A stretch of 64,000 bases of DNA from DASUPK01 sp963747425 (GTDB lineage: Bacteria > Actinomycetota > Thermoleophilia > Solirubrobacterales > 70-9), in contig CAVVFJ010000012.1 of assembly GCA_963747425.1 (NCBI GenBank), forward strand, positions 310,001-374,000, given 5' to 3'. The position numbers were made by a program, and so were the translations under genes. Shown here one piece after another: positions 45,490 through 54,158 of this stretch (positions within the stretch are counted from its first letter, which is position 1; every line of letters begins with the position of its first letter). The notes under the pieces are model-generated. The model had not been told where the DNA came from and did no database searches. It was given only the letters and a program-made list of their open reading frames with translations.

Positions 45490-46062
45490 TCAGAGCCCGA
45501 GGTCGCGCACGCCCGTCTCGTCCCAGCCGAGGTGATGGGCGAGCTCGTGCTGCACGACCCGCTCCACCTGCGACCGCAGCAGGGCGGGATCGTGGCCGAA
45601 GTCGCGCTCCAGGGTGTCCTGGTAGATGACGATCCGGTCCGGGTAGACGTCGCGGGCCACCGTGCCGCCCATGTACATCCCGTAGGCGCGGTGCTCGTGA
45701 CCGAGGTTGGAGATCACCACCGGCGTGTCCTCGAGCAGGCGCTGGAAGTCGGCGGGCAGGTTGTCGATCGCCTCGATCACCAGGAGGTCGAACTCGCTCG
45801 GCGGATAGTCGGGAGGGGGGAGGGTGGCGAGCGCCTCGCTGCGGTCGACCAGCCGCCGGAACTCGGGCTCGGGCATCTCCTCGCCGATCATCGCCACGGT
45901 CAGCCAGGCCGTCACCAGGACGATCGCGAGGGCGCCGACCCCGATCGTCACCAGCCCGCCGAAGTGGGTGAACGACGGCGGGTTGAAGAAGAGCAGCAGG
46001 AGCCCGGTGATGAACGCGGCGACCGCGGCGGCGCGCAGCGGTGGAACGAGGATCTCCCTCAT
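45490..46062 (-). CDS. Membrane-anchored zincin-like metallopeptidase family protein
   Basis: The 190-residue protein starts with two hydrophobic helices (AAVAAFITGLLLLFF and LVTIGVGALAIVLVTAWLTV). The soluble part ends in RVVQHELAHHLGWDETGVRD, an HExxHxxGxxD zinc site. FDLLVIEAIDNLPADFQRLL and VVISNLGHEHRAYGMYMGGT match the MMPL/zincin-1 small peptidase family (DUF1025-like). The membrane helices are an addition to the usual soluble form. TAACCT lies seven bases before the ATG. Confidence 0.85.
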   Translation of the reverse strand: MREILVPPLRAAAVAAFITGLLLLFFNPPSFTHFGGLVTIGVGALAIVLVTAWLTVAMIGEEMPEPEFRRLVDRSEALATLPPPDYPPSEFDLLVIEAIDNLPADFQRLLEDTPVVISNLGHEHRAYGMYMGGTVARDVYPDRIVIYQDTLERDFGHDPALLRSQVERVVQHELAHHLGWDETGVRDLGL

Positions 46063-46069
46063 CCCACTG

Positions 46070-46075
46070 AGGTTA
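46070..46075 (-). promoter_or_regulatory. -10-like box TAACCT, leaderless layout
   Basis: On the minus strand TAACCT is followed by seven bases and the ATG at 46062. It is ten bases from the opposing GATACT box of the divergent gene. Confidence 0.45.
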
Positions 46076-46084
46076 GGGAGGCGT

Positions 46085-46090
46085 GATACT
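46085..46090 (+). promoter_or_regulatory. -10-like box GATACT, leaderless layout
   Basis: GATACT is followed by seven bases and ATG 46098, which is why I prefer that ATG to the GTG at 46083 that overlaps the box itself. Confidence 0.45.
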
Positions 46091-46097
46091 GGCCGAG

Positions 46098-46490
46098 ATG
46101 TCGAGGGAGAACGCGGAGCTGGTCCTGGCGATGTACGAGCGCTTCAACGCCCGCGACCTCGACGGGGCGCTCGCCCTGATCGACGAGGAGATCGAGGTCG
46201 AGTCGCGCCTGGTGGCGATGGAGGGCGGCTACCACGGCCACGAGGGGCTGCGCCGCTGGTGGAGCGACCTGCTCGACTTCATCCCCGACTACCGCGGCGA
46301 GGTCGAGGAGGTTCACGACCTGGGCGAGGTCGCCCTTGCCCACGCCTGCGGGCTCGGGCACGGGGCCGCCAGCGCCACGCCCGTAGTCGACTGGTTCTGG
46401 CAGCCTCTCCGCTTTCGCGACGGCAAGTGCATCTGGTGGCGCAACTGCGCGCTCGAGGAGGAAGCTCTCGAGTCGATCGGCTGGCGCTGA
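46098..46490 (+). CDS. SnoaL/NTF2-like protein
   Basis: The 130-residue protein starts MSRENAELVLAMYERFNARD, the usual N terminus of SnoaL-like proteins, followed by GGYHGHEGLRRWWSDLLDFI and HACGLGHGAASATPVVDWFW. One cone-shaped alpha+beta barrel is expected; the hydrophobic pocket could bind a small ligand. Function unknown. It ends 31 bases before ftsH. Confidence 0.82.
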   Translation: MSRENAELVLAMYERFNARDLDGALALIDEEIEVESRLVAMEGGYHGHEGLRRWWSDLLDFIPDYRGEVEEVHDLGEVALAHACGLGHGAASATPVVDWFWQPLRFRDGKCIWWRNCALEEEALESIGWR

Positions 46491-46521
46491 GCGTCGGTCG
46501 GCACTCGATGGCAGGCGTAAA

Positions 46522-48621
46522 GTGAGCGGCTTGGCCGCCGACTCGCCAGCCGAGAGCACCCCGCCACCGAAGGCACCGCCACCCGAGCCGCATCCGCCCG
46601 GCTGGCGCGTCGATCCGGCGCCCGACGGACGCGGCGCCCCGCCGCCCGCCAAGCCGCCGATGATCCCGCGGAGCAGGACATTCATCGCCTTCCTGCTCGG
46701 GCTGCTTGCCGTGAACCTGCTGCTCTCGTTCTTGACCGGCGGCGCCCCGGACCGCCCGCGGATCCCGTACCAGCCGTTCTTCGTCAATCAGGTGCAGGCC
46801 CAGAACGTCAGCGAGATCAGCTCGAAGGGCGACTCGATCGAGGGGCAGCTCAAGAACGAGGCCAGCTACGACCCGCCCGGCAACGACAAGCCGATCAAGG
46901 TGACGAAGTTCAAGACCGAGGTCCCCTCGTTCGTCGATCACGCCCAGCTCACCAACATCCTCACCCAGGCGGGCGTGACCATCAACGCCGAGGCGCCGGA
47001 CTCCGGCCGCTCGCTGCTTGCCTCGCTGCTGCTCGGCTTCCTCCCGACCCTGCTGATCATCGGCTTCTTCATCTGGATCGCGCGCCGCCAGATGGGCGGG
47101 GGAGGGGGCGGCGTGCTCGGCAGCTTCGGTCGCTCCACGGCGCGGCGCGTCCAGGACGGCGAGACCGAGCGCATCGACTTCGAGGACGTGGCGGGGATCG
47201 ACGAGGCCGAGGACGAGCTCGTCGAGATCGTCGACTTCCTGAAGAACCCGGGGCGCTACACGAAGCTCGGCGCGCGGGTCCCGCACGGCGTCCTGCTCTA
47301 CGGGCCGCCCGGGACCGGCAAGACGCTGCTCGCCCGCGCGGTGGCGGGCGAGGCGCACGCCGCCTTCTTCTCGTCGTCGGCCTCGGAGTTCGTCGAGGCG
47401 ATCGTGGGCGTCGGCGCCTCGCGCGTGCGCGACCTCTTCAAGCAGGCGAAGGAGGCGAAGCCGGCGATCGTCTTCATCGACGAGCTCGACGCGATCGGGC
47501 GCTCCCGCTCCGGCAACGTCGCCGGGCTCAGCGGCGGCAACGACGAGCGCGAGCAGACGCTCAACCAGATCCTCACCGAGATGGACGGCTTCGAGCCCGG
47601 CACCAACGTGATCGTCCTCGGCGCGACCAACCGCCCCGAGGTCCTCGACCCGGCGCTGTTGCGCCCGGGCCGCTTCGACCGCCGCATCGCGGTCAACCCG
47701 CCCGACCAGCCCGGCCGCGTCGAGATCCTCAAGATCCACTCCCGGGGCGTGCCGCTGGCGGACGACGTCGACCTGGAGCGGATCGCCTCCTCGATCCCCG
47801 GCTCGACCGGCGCCGACATCGCGCTGCTCGTCAACGAGGCCGCCCTCTTCGCCGCCCGCCACGAGCACCCCAAGGTCGAGCAGAGCGACTTCACCGAGGC
47901 GATCGAGAAGATCCTGCTCGGCGCCGAGCGCCAGATCGTGATGACCGACGAGGACCGCAAGCGCACCGCCTACCACGAGTCCGGCCACGCGCTGGTCGGC
48001 ATGCTCACCCCGGGCGCGGACCCGGTGCGGAAGATCTCGATCATCCCGCGCGGCCAGGCCCTCGGCGTCACGCTCAGCACCCCGGAGAGCGACCGCTACA
48101 ACTACCGCCGCGAGGAGCTCCTGGCCCAGATCAAGGTCGCCCTCGGCGGCCGCGCCGCGGAGAAGGTCATCTTCGACGACCTCTCAACCGGCGCCGAGTC
48201 CGACATCCAGAACCTCACCCAGGTAGCCCGCGGCATGGTCGGCCGCTGGGGCATGAGCGACGCAGTCGGCCCGATCGCCGTCACCGACGGCCGCCAGGAC
48301 GGCGTCCTCCTGCCCGGCACGGCCCCCGCCTCGGAGCCGACCCAGGAGCTGGTCGACCAGGAGGTCCGCCGCATCGTGGACGAGTCGGAGCGGGACGTGG
48401 TCGAGCTCCTCACCCGGGAGCGCGACCGGCTCGAGTCGCTCGCGAACGCGCTACTGGAGCGCGAGACGCTCGACCAGCCGGAGGCGTACGAGGTGGCCGG
48501 CGTGCCGCTGCCGGAGGCCGACGCCGCCGAGGAGGCGAAGGCCGCGGCCAGCGCCCTAGGTCGCGAGTCGGCGACAACATACCCGGCGCCGTGCGGCCAG
48601 GTCCTCGCTATTCTACAATGA
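46522..48621 (+). CDS. ftsH: ATP-dependent membrane zinc metalloprotease FtsH
   Basis: The 699-residue protein has a Pro-rich N-terminal extension of about 50 residues, two membrane helices (FIAFLLGLLAVNLLLSFLTG and LLASLLLGFLPTLLIIGFFI) around an extracytoplasmic domain, an AAA module (Walker A GPPGTGKTL, Walker B IVFIDELDAIG, SRH ATNRPEVLDPALLRPGRFDR) and the zinc site HESGH with a third acidic ligand in STGAESDIQN. It degrades membrane and regulatory proteins. GTG 46522 follows AGGCG. The last about 20 residues (RESATTYPAPCGQVLAILQ) look atypical and mark the edge of the low-GC island. Confidence 0.95.
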   Translation: MSGLAADSPAESTPPPKAPPPEPHPPGWRVDPAPDGRGAPPPAKPPMIPRSRTFIAFLLGLLAVNLLLSFLTGGAPDRPRIPYQPFFVNQVQAQNVSEISSKGDSIEGQLKNEASYDPPGNDKPIKVTKFKTEVPSFVDHAQLTNILTQAGVTINAEAPDSGRSLLASLLLGFLPTLLIIGFFIWIARRQMGGGGGGVLGSFGRSTARRVQDGETERIDFEDVAGIDEAEDELVEIVDFLKNPGRYTKLGARVPHGVLLYGPPGTGKTLLARAVAGEAHAAFFSSSASEFVEAIVGVGASRVRDLFKQAKEAKPAIVFIDELDAIGRSRSGNVAGLSGGNDEREQTLNQILTEMDGFEPGTNVIVLGATNRPEVLDPALLRPGRFDRRIAVNPPDQPGRVEILKIHSRGVPLADDVDLERIASSIPGSTGADIALLVNEAALFAARHEHPKVEQSDFTEAIEKILLGAERQIVMTDEDRKRTAYHESGHALVGMLTPGADPVRKISIIPRGQALGVTLSTPESDRYNYRREELLAQIKVALGGRAAEKVIFDDLSTGAESDIQNLTQVARGMVGRWGMSDAVGPIAVTDGRQDGVLLPGTAPASEPTQELVDQEVRRIVDESERDVVELLTRERDRLESLANALLERETLDQPEAYEVAGVPLPEADAAEEAKAAASALGRESATTYPAPCGQVLAILQ

Positions 48622-48758
48622 GTGGGCGATGCCGTATAGGGGGACATTCGACGGAATTACGGTCGAAGCGCAAATTGGATAAGATCGAATTCCCGGTTAT
48701 TCCGTCGAAGGCGTTTGCTCGATGGATCGCGGACCTAACGACGAATAGGAGATCGAGG

Positions 48759-48899
48759 ATGACGCAGTATCAACTCAGAAACGGTCGAGCGGCCTCATGC
48801 GAGTCGTGCGACTACTTGGCCGAGAAGGGCCTCGCGACTCCGGCGGACGGATGGAAAATTGGCGAACCGCAACACGCATCGCGTGTTTGCGGCCGTTGA
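48759..48899 (+). CDS. Putative small Cys-containing protein
   Basis: ATG 48759 follows AGGAG at a slightly long distance. The 46-residue product has a CxxC pair (AASCESCDYLAEKG) and another Cys near its end (RVCGR), so a small zinc site is possible. It lies in the lower-GC island after ftsH, with codon use unlike the neighbours. No family is recognised. The next frame overlaps it, and the pair may be one gene split by a frameshift. Confidence 0.4.
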   Translation: MTQYQLRNGRAASCESCDYLAEKGLATPADGWKIGEPQHASRVCGR

Positions 48900-49053
48900 A
48901 GCGAAACACGCAGGGGTCGATCTTCCCGAAGGTGACCTCGAAGAATTTCTCGAGAGCGTTCAGACCTTGACTCGTGGCGGAAATACTAGCCAGGTGAGCC
49001 TGACGGACTTATGGAAGCTGAGGTCGGAACGCGGTCCGAGGCGTGCCTGTTGA
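48859..49053 (+). CDS. Putative small acidic-helix protein
   Basis: From TTG 48859 the frame encodes MANRNTHRVFAAVEAKHAGV, then DLPEGDLEEFLESVQTLTRG and ends RGPRRAC. It looks coding (acidic helix, no odd repeats) and overlaps the previous small gene by 41 bases, so it may be the continuation of the same gene after a lost base. No function known. Confidence 0.35.
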   Translation: MANRNTHRVFAAVEAKHAGVDLPEGDLEEFLESVQTLTRGGNTSQVSLTDLWKLRSERGPRRAC

Positions 49054-49403
49054 AGTACGTCGAGAGCGGCCAGAGTCCAAAGCTCCGGAGGCCGACTCGT
49101 TCGACAGCAGGTCAATAAGCAGTCACAGAGGTGCCGCAAGGACAGACACCTGCGGCAACCGCCACGTCGTCGGCTTCAGGGGGAGGCGAGCTCGGCAAGT
49201 TTCTCTTACCCGCTACGGAACGGCGGGATGGCGACCCTCAACCTACCTCGGCCGTGCTCGCCAAGGCACGACCCCGACAGGCTGAGCGCATTTCTTCCGC
49301 ACTTAGGCTGGAGCCGCAAGCTCAGATACCGGAGCACGGGACACCCGGACGTGAAGGAGCGAGAACTTCGGATAAGTCCAAGCTGCAACGTCCACATACG
49401 CCA
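49054..49403 (+). pseudogene. Degenerate coding stretch, possibly a frameshifted small gene
   Basis: No intact gene is visible, but two frames alternate in looking coding: FSYPLRNGGMATLNLPR near 49200-49250, then ADRLSAFL-like sequence and LEPQAQIPEHGT near 49310-49350. Combined across one or two single-base shifts these give a short beta-hairpin domain. The overall picture is of a small gene in the same indel-prone state as the dGTPase gene below. I cannot name the family. Confidence 0.3.
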
Positions 49404-49420
49404 TTAAAGGAGGTGATGCA

Positions 49421-49552
49421 ATTGGCAAGGCGAAGACAACCCGCCGCCGGTGCAGTTCTTCACGAAAGTACCGCCGTGCGGATACTGGGAGGTACACGAC
49501 TCCCGGATACGCCAAGCGGCACCCAAAGACGACTGTCAAGGAGTCCAAGTAG
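49421..49552 (+). CDS. Small basic protein, TGRYTTPGYAKRHPKTTV type
   Basis: A near-perfect Shine-Dalgarno AAAGGAGGTGA (49406-49416) precedes this frame. The product reads GKAKTTRRRCSSSRKYRRAD then TGRYTTPGYAKRHPKTTVKE and SK, a pattern I recognise from short conserved proteins with RxxxTGRxxTxxYAKRHPKTTV. The frame has no ATG, GTG or TTG: it starts at ATT 49421, seven bases after the site, or at TTG 49422 if one base is missing in GGCAAGG. A hairpin terminator follows 20 bases after the stop, which supports a real transcription unit. Confidence 0.55.
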   Translation: MGKAKTTRRRCSSSRKYRRADTGRYTTPGYAKRHPKTTVKESK

Positions 49553-49572
49553 AGCGAAACGCTATCTTCCTC

Positions 49573-49605
49573 GAACCGCCGCCGGGCACCGCTCGGCGGC
49601 GGTTC
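49573..49605 (+). terminator. Hairpin terminator after the small basic protein
   Basis: GAACCGCCGCCG (49573-49584) and CGGCGGCGGTTC (49594-49605) form a perfect 12-base stem with a nine-base loop, followed by ATGTTATTGG. Confidence 0.65.
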
Positions 49606-50061
49606 ATGTTATTGGAGCCCAGCCATTCCGCACGGCCAGCGTCCCCTTTTCCTCCTTATGTCCGTAGTTCTTTCCCTTGATCTCGCATCCGTTTGCTCAT
49701 TCTGCGAGCCTGAGAACAGTAAGCTCGATTTTCCCAGTCCCGGTTCCCCCAGCAACCATCAGTACGCATGCCTGAGCCAGCTACCAATCCGAGCCAACCC
49801 GTTCTCTGCTCGCTGCGCAGGTTCGCGAGGCGGAAGGGGCCATCCGTGAATACGTTGCGGGCGGTAATGGAACGGAGAGGCTAACGCCGGGGCGGGTTCA
49901 AACCGGCGCCCGGAATGGCTCGTCTGCAGCTGTGATGGCTATCGCTTTCTGGGCCTTGTCAACCGACGGAGGCTTACGGTTGATGAAGGCCTCAATGTGC
50001 ACAGCCTGGAAGAGCACCTAAGCTATGCGTCATATATTGATGTCTCCTCCGGGGGACGAGG
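49606..50061. other. Stretch without a recognisable gene
   Basis: The stretch contains short open frames with no family motif. One frame near 49800-49870 (LAAQVREAEGAIREYVAGGN) looks helical and could be a remnant. A GGTTCAAACC at 49900-49909 resembles a tRNA T loop but no cloverleaf forms around it. Base composition is lower in GC than the flanks. Confidence 0.35.
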
Positions 50062-51407
50062 CATTTCTAGTATGCCCGGCCTGAGGGCGAGAATCCACCG
50101 GAATCCCGTACTGAGGCGCAACGTGACCGTGACCGGATCCTGTACTCCTCTGGCTTCCAGCGACTTCACGGGGTGGCACCAGGTCAGCTCCCCCGAAACG
50201 GGGTACGCATTCCACACGCGGCTGACCCATTCGCTGAAGGTTGCACAAGCTCCCCACCGAATGGCCGAGGCGTCTGCTTGACGAAGTCGTCCCGACGGGC
50301 TAGAAGGCCCAGTCGAGTGGCACTTGGCGCCACTGGAGGATATTGTGGATGCCGCAGGAGGTGGATGCCGGCGCACGTTCTGGGGCACTCCCCCTTGGGG
50401 CACATCGCTGAGGAGGAGCTCAAGGACTCGCCGTACACGGTCGAGCTCGACGGGTTCAAGGGGAACGCCCAATCGTTCCGGATATTGACCAGGTTGGGAG
50501 CAGGAGGGCCGTTTGTTGATGAGCCGACCGGACTCAAGCTGACCCGGAGAACTCTTAGCGGGCGCTGAAGGTCCCCCATGGCCTTCGAAACTCGGAGGAT
50601 GCGGACCTTCAGAAGACAACCGGAACTCCGCCTATCTCGGCAATATCGACGCGAACCAGTTGGATGCCGCGTGCGTCATGCAGGGCGTTCCTGGCAGATG
50701 GTCGAAGATACGTGCGCACCCTTGAAGCAGAGATCATGGACTGGGCCGATGACGTACCTACGCCGTTCATGACGTTCGATGACTTCTACCGGGCCGGGCT
50801 CATCCCGCTCGACCGCCTCCGGAGCGACCGCGCCGAAATTGATCGCTTCAAGGATTACCTCGCAGCCAAACACGGGGATGATCCGGCGCTACTCGCGATG
50901 GCAGGGAAATCTCGGTGACAACTTCGGCCTCGGCATTGAGACCGTACGAGGGGCGGACTGATCAGCGAGCCACTTTGCGTGCAGCAGGCGGAGGGCTGAT
51001 AGGGCGGTATGTGGCAGGGGCTGTTGTCGGAATAAGCAGCGGAAAGCCAGGTGCCGCGATCCCGGATGAGCTCGAATGCGAAGTACGCATGCTCAATGAG
51101 CTCACGTGGGGCTACGATTATTCGACCGTCCCCTCGATCTCGATCCTGCAGGAGGGCCAGCGTGAGGTGATCCGTACGCTATTCACGCGATTCATGAAGG
51201 CGGCTAGGCTGAGGCGTACCGCCTATTGCCCCCCGGCTACCTCGAGTGGGTCGGCGGTATCGAAACGATCGACGCAAAAATGGCGCGATGACGTCCTTGG
51301 TCGGCTGGTTAAAGAGACCAAGATTTTGGTGGACGAGGACGGGATTGGTCCACCTCCTGCGTCCGGGGCAGCGGGAAGCGGTGAAACTGATCCTTGGCGG
51401 CCGCTAG
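50062..51407 (+). pseudogene. dgt: dGTP triphosphohydrolase-like (HD superfamily) gene with many single-base frameshifts
   Basis: Pieces in all three frames line up in family order: QRDRDRILYSSGFQRLHGV, QVSSPETGYAFHTRLTHSLK, the HD-motif block HVLGHSPLGHIAEEELK, DGFKGNAQSFRILTRL, GLKLTRRTLSG, YVRTLEAEIMDWADDV with DFYRAGLIPLDRL, then ECEVRMLNELTWGYDYSTVP and GQREVIRTLFTRFMKAA, and finally PPGYLEWVGGIETIDAKMAR. Between blocks the frame changes by one base at least six times; one case fits a missing G in the GGG at 50560-50562. Amino-acid blocks stay well conserved, so either decay is very recent or the sequence has errors here. Intact, it would cleave dGTP to deoxyguanosine and triphosphate; relatives act in phage defence. 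Confidence 0.75.
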
Positions 51408-51418
51408 GCGCGTCCGGC

Positions 51419-52201
51419 CTACGGCTTCAACTTCCGCCCACTCGTAAACAGCCACTGGCTCCACGCCAGCAGCGCCAGGCACATGCCGGCGACCACCGCG
51501 AAGGCGATCCACGGGCTCACGTCGGAGACGCCCAGGAAGCCGTAGCGGATCGTCTCCACGACGTAGAAGAGCGGGTTCACGTGGGAGAGCTGCTCCCACG
51601 GTGAGCCGAGGCGGCTGACCGAGTAGAAGACGCCGCCGAGGAAGGTGAGGGGGAGGATGACGATGTTGTTGATGAAGCTCGTGTGGTCGAAGGTCTCGGC
51701 GTAGATGCCGACGATCGTGCCGAGGGCGCCGAAGCCGCAGACGAGCAGCAGCACCGCGACGATCAGCAGCGCGGGGTGGACGACCGGCGCGCCGGTGATC
51801 GGGATCGCGCAGGCGGCGAGGCCGGCGCCGATGATCAGGGCGCGGAAGGCGCCGCCGACCAGGTAGCCGAGGTTGACCTGCCAGTTGTGGATCGGGGCGG
51901 CGAGGACGTCGTCGATGTAGCGGTCGGAGCGGCCCTGGAAGATCGTGCTCGCGTTGTTGGAGTAGGCGGCCTGGGCCATCGCCATCGCGATCAGGCCGGG
52001 GACGATGAACTGGTCGTAGTCGAAGCCGTCGACCTGCTTGATCCGGCCGCCGAGGCTGAGCCCGAAGACGACGATGAAGAGCAGGGAGGAGACGACCGGC
52101 GCGAGCGTCGTCTGGGTCCAGAGGCGCAGGACGCGATGGCACTCGCGGCGCGAGAGCCAGAGGAATCCCTGCCAGGGGTTGGCCTGGGCGTGATCGCTCA
52201 T
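51419..52201 (-). CDS. ABC-2 type transporter permease (YadH/NodJ-like)
   Basis: The 260-residue protein has six helices: APVVSSLLFIVVFGLSLGGR at the first, then DQFIVPGLIAMAMAQAAYSN, the conserved FQGRSDRYIDDVLAAPI loop, and TFLGGVFYSVSRLGSPWEQL near the end. No ATPase gene is adjacent; the best candidate on the same strand is at 58905, about 6.7 kb upstream. It overlaps the AhpD-like gene upstream (ATGA). It lies directly beside the broken dGTPase gene. Confidence 0.9.
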   Translation of the reverse strand: MSDHAQANPWQGFLWLSRRECHRVLRLWTQTTLAPVVSSLLFIVVFGLSLGGRIKQVDGFDYDQFIVPGLIAMAMAQAAYSNNASTIFQGRSDRYIDDVLAAPIHNWQVNLGYLVGGAFRALIIGAGLAACAIPITGAPVVHPALLIVAVLLLVCGFGALGTIVGIYAETFDHTSFINNIVILPLTFLGGVFYSVSRLGSPWEQLSHVNPLFYVVETIRYGFLGVSDVSPWIAFAVVAGMCLALLAWSQWLFTSGRKLKP

Positions 52202-52779
52202 CGCGGAGACCCGCCGAGCAGGCGCCGCAGCCCCAGATACCCCGCGACCGGAGCGATCGTGAGCGCGACGACACCGCCGACCGCGACCTCGTCGCTCACG
52301 CGGCTGCCCGCCACGGGTCGGCCGCGCAGTCGCTCGAGCAGCGCGTCGAACGTATTGGCCGAGCGGTTCGCGACCCCCATCGCCTGCGTGACCAGATCGA
52401 GGTCCGCTCGCTCGCGCTCGTCGTAGTGGCGGGCGAGCTCGGCTTCGAGCTCATCGGGAACCGGGCCGACGTCGGCTCGGGTCCGGGCCTGTGCCCAGGC
52501 GATCGCCGCCCAGGTCCGGCGGTCGAAGCGATCCGGGTCGTGCCCCTCGATCGCCGCGAGCTCCTCGTCCGTGACCCCCTCGGCCAGCGCCCAGCGCCGG
52601 TGCGCGAGCGTGCACAGGCGGCAGGCGTTCGCCTCGGCAACCGCCAGCATCACCTCCTCGCGGAGACGCGGGTCGAAGCGCCCGCGAGCCCAGATCGCGG
52701 TCAGGTCTCGCGCCCGGGCGGCCAGCGCGGCGATCTCCCGCAGAGCCCTCGCCGCCGTCGTGGTTCGAGCTTGGCGCAC
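52198..52779 (-). CDS. Carboxymuconolactone decarboxylase/AhpD-family protein
   Basis: The 193-residue protein has the AhpD redox motif EANACRLCTLAHRRWALAEG (C-x-x-C-x-x-x-H), typically able to reduce peroxiredoxins. The C-terminal about 30 residues (VAVGGVVALTIAPVAGYLGL) are hydrophobic, perhaps a membrane tail, which is unusual for the family. GTG 52779 is the start. It is the first gene of an operon with the permease, and divergent from a SnoaL gene. Confidence 0.82.
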   Translation of the reverse strand: MRQARTTTAARALREIAALAARARDLTAIWARGRFDPRLREEVMLAVAEANACRLCTLAHRRWALAEGVTDEELAAIEGHDPDRFDRRTWAAIAWAQARTRADVGPVPDELEAELARHYDERERADLDLVTQAMGVANRSANTFDALLERLRGRPVAGSRVSDEVAVGGVVALTIAPVAGYLGLRRLLGGSPR

Positions 52780-52816
52780 TGTCGTCAGGCGGGGTTCGCG
52801 AGGGGGCGCTCGTTCA

Positions 52817-52822
52817 TAGGAT
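52817..52822 (+). promoter_or_regulatory. -10-like box TAGGAT, leaderless layout
   Basis: TAGGAT is followed by six bases and GTG 52829. Confidence 0.5.
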
Positions 52823-52828
52823 CCAATT

Positions 52829-53230
52829 GTGACCCTGGAGGACGTCGACCGCTGGCTCGAGGCCTACGTCGAGGCCTGGAAGAGCTACGACCGCGGCCAG
52901 ATCGAGGCGCTCTTCGCCGAGGACGTGAGGTACCGCTACCACCCGGCCGACGCTCCGATCGAGGGCCGCGCCGCGGTGGTCGAGTCCTGGCTGGGGGAGG
53001 GGGATCACCCCGACGCCTCCGAGCGCGACGAGCCCGGCACCTACGCGGCCCGCTATCGCGCCTTCGCCGTCGACGGCGACGCGGCGGTCGCCACCGGGAC
53101 GAGCTCCTACAAGGACTCGCCCGACGGCCCGGTCGCCCGGGTCTACGACAACTGCTTCGTGATGCGCTTCGACTCCGAGGGTCGCTGCCGCGTTTTCACG
53201 GAGTGGTTCGTGGAGCGCAAGAGCCCGTAG
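52829..53230 (+). CDS. SnoaL/NTF2-like protein
   Basis: The 133-residue protein reads VDRWLEAYVEAWKSYDRGQI, FAEDVRYRYHPADAPIEGRA, VAESW-type helix VVESWLGEGDHPDA, and GRCRVFTEWFVERKSP. It has the single-domain barrel with a pocket. It starts at GTG 52829 with the TAGGAT box. The role is unknown; it may be expressed with the SDR gene 73 bases downstream. Confidence 0.8.
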   Translation: MTLEDVDRWLEAYVEAWKSYDRGQIEALFAEDVRYRYHPADAPIEGRAAVVESWLGEGDHPDASERDEPGTYAARYRAFAVDGDAAVATGTSSYKDSPDGPVARVYDNCFVMRFDSEGRCRVFTEWFVERKSP

Positions 53231-53303
53231 ACGCCCGTTTCCCCGGGTGACGCTCGGGTAACGGACCAGTAGGTACTTGTGGAAGCAATCAAAGGAGGCG
53301 CCA

Positions 53304-54152
53304 ATGGGTGCGCAGGAAACCGACCGAGTCTGGTTCATCACCGGCAGCGGCTCCGGCTTGGGACGCGAGCTGGCCGAGGCGGCGCTCGAGCGGGGCGAGC
53401 GAGTGGTCGCCACCGGCCGCGATCCGCAGGAGCTGCGCGGGCTGGAGAAGAGCCATCCCGACCAGGTCCTCGCCCAGCAGCTCGACGTCACCGATCCCGG
53501 CCAGGCCGATCGCGCCGTCGAGGCGGCGATCGAGCGCTTCGGCCGGATCGACGTGCTGGTCAGCAACGCGGGGTTCGGGCTGTTCGGCCCGCTCGAGGAG
53601 CTCGACGACGAGGAGATTCGGCGCGAGTTCGACACCAACGTCTTCGGCGCCGTCAACGTGATGCGCGCGGGCCTGCCGGCGATGCGCAGGCAACGCTCCG
53701 GGCAGATCGTGCAGATCTCATCGCTTGAGGGTGTGGCCCCGGCCGTCGCCGGCGAGGCCGCCTACGCGGGGACGAAGTTCGCGATCGAGGGCATCTGCGA
53801 GACGCTCGCCAAGGACGTCGCCCACCTCGGCATCGGCGTGACGATCGTCGAGCCGGGCCCGATCCGCACGGACTTCGCCGGAGGGGCGATCGCGAAGGAG
53901 CCTTCAGACCCGGACTACGAGGAGAGCGTCGGCAAGGCGCTCGCCTGGTTCGCGGACCTCGCGGGCAAGCAGCCGAACGACCCACGGCGGGTCGCCGAGG
54001 CGATCATCGAGGCGCTCGACTCGCCACAGCCGCCGCTCCGCCTGGCGCTCGGCGAGGAGGCGGTCCAAGCCATTCGCGAGAAGCTCGAGGGCCAGAGTGC
54101 GGACCTCGACGCCTGGGAGCGGCTCGCCGCTTCGACCGCGGTCCCGGCGTGA
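53304..54152 (+). CDS. Short-chain dehydrogenase/reductase
   Basis: The 282-residue protein has the nucleotide motif ITGSGSGLGRELAEAAL (TGxxxGxG), NAG in LVSNAGFGLFG, the catalytic Ser in IVQISSLEG and Tyr/Lys in AYAGTKFAIEG. ATG 53304 has AAAGGAGG six bases upstream. PGPIRTDF is the usual cofactor loop. The C-terminal extension of about 90 residues is typical of the larger SDRs. Substrate unknown. Confidence 0.92.
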   Translation: MGAQETDRVWFITGSGSGLGRELAEAALERGERVVATGRDPQELRGLEKSHPDQVLAQQLDVTDPGQADRAVEAAIERFGRIDVLVSNAGFGLFGPLEELDDEEIRREFDTNVFGAVNVMRAGLPAMRRQRSGQIVQISSLEGVAPAVAGEAAYAGTKFAIEGICETLAKDVAHLGIGVTIVEPGPIRTDFAGGAIAKEPSDPDYEESVGKALAWFADLAGKQPNDPRRVAEAIIEALDSPQPPLRLALGEEAVQAIREKLEGQSADLDAWERLAASTAVPA

Positions 54153-54158
54153 GCTGAC

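Noticed and set aside
49880..49925. A tRNA-like T loop (GGTTCAAACC)
   Set aside because: The flanks form only a simple hairpin (GGGCG/CGCCC); no anticodon arm or acceptor stem can be drawn.
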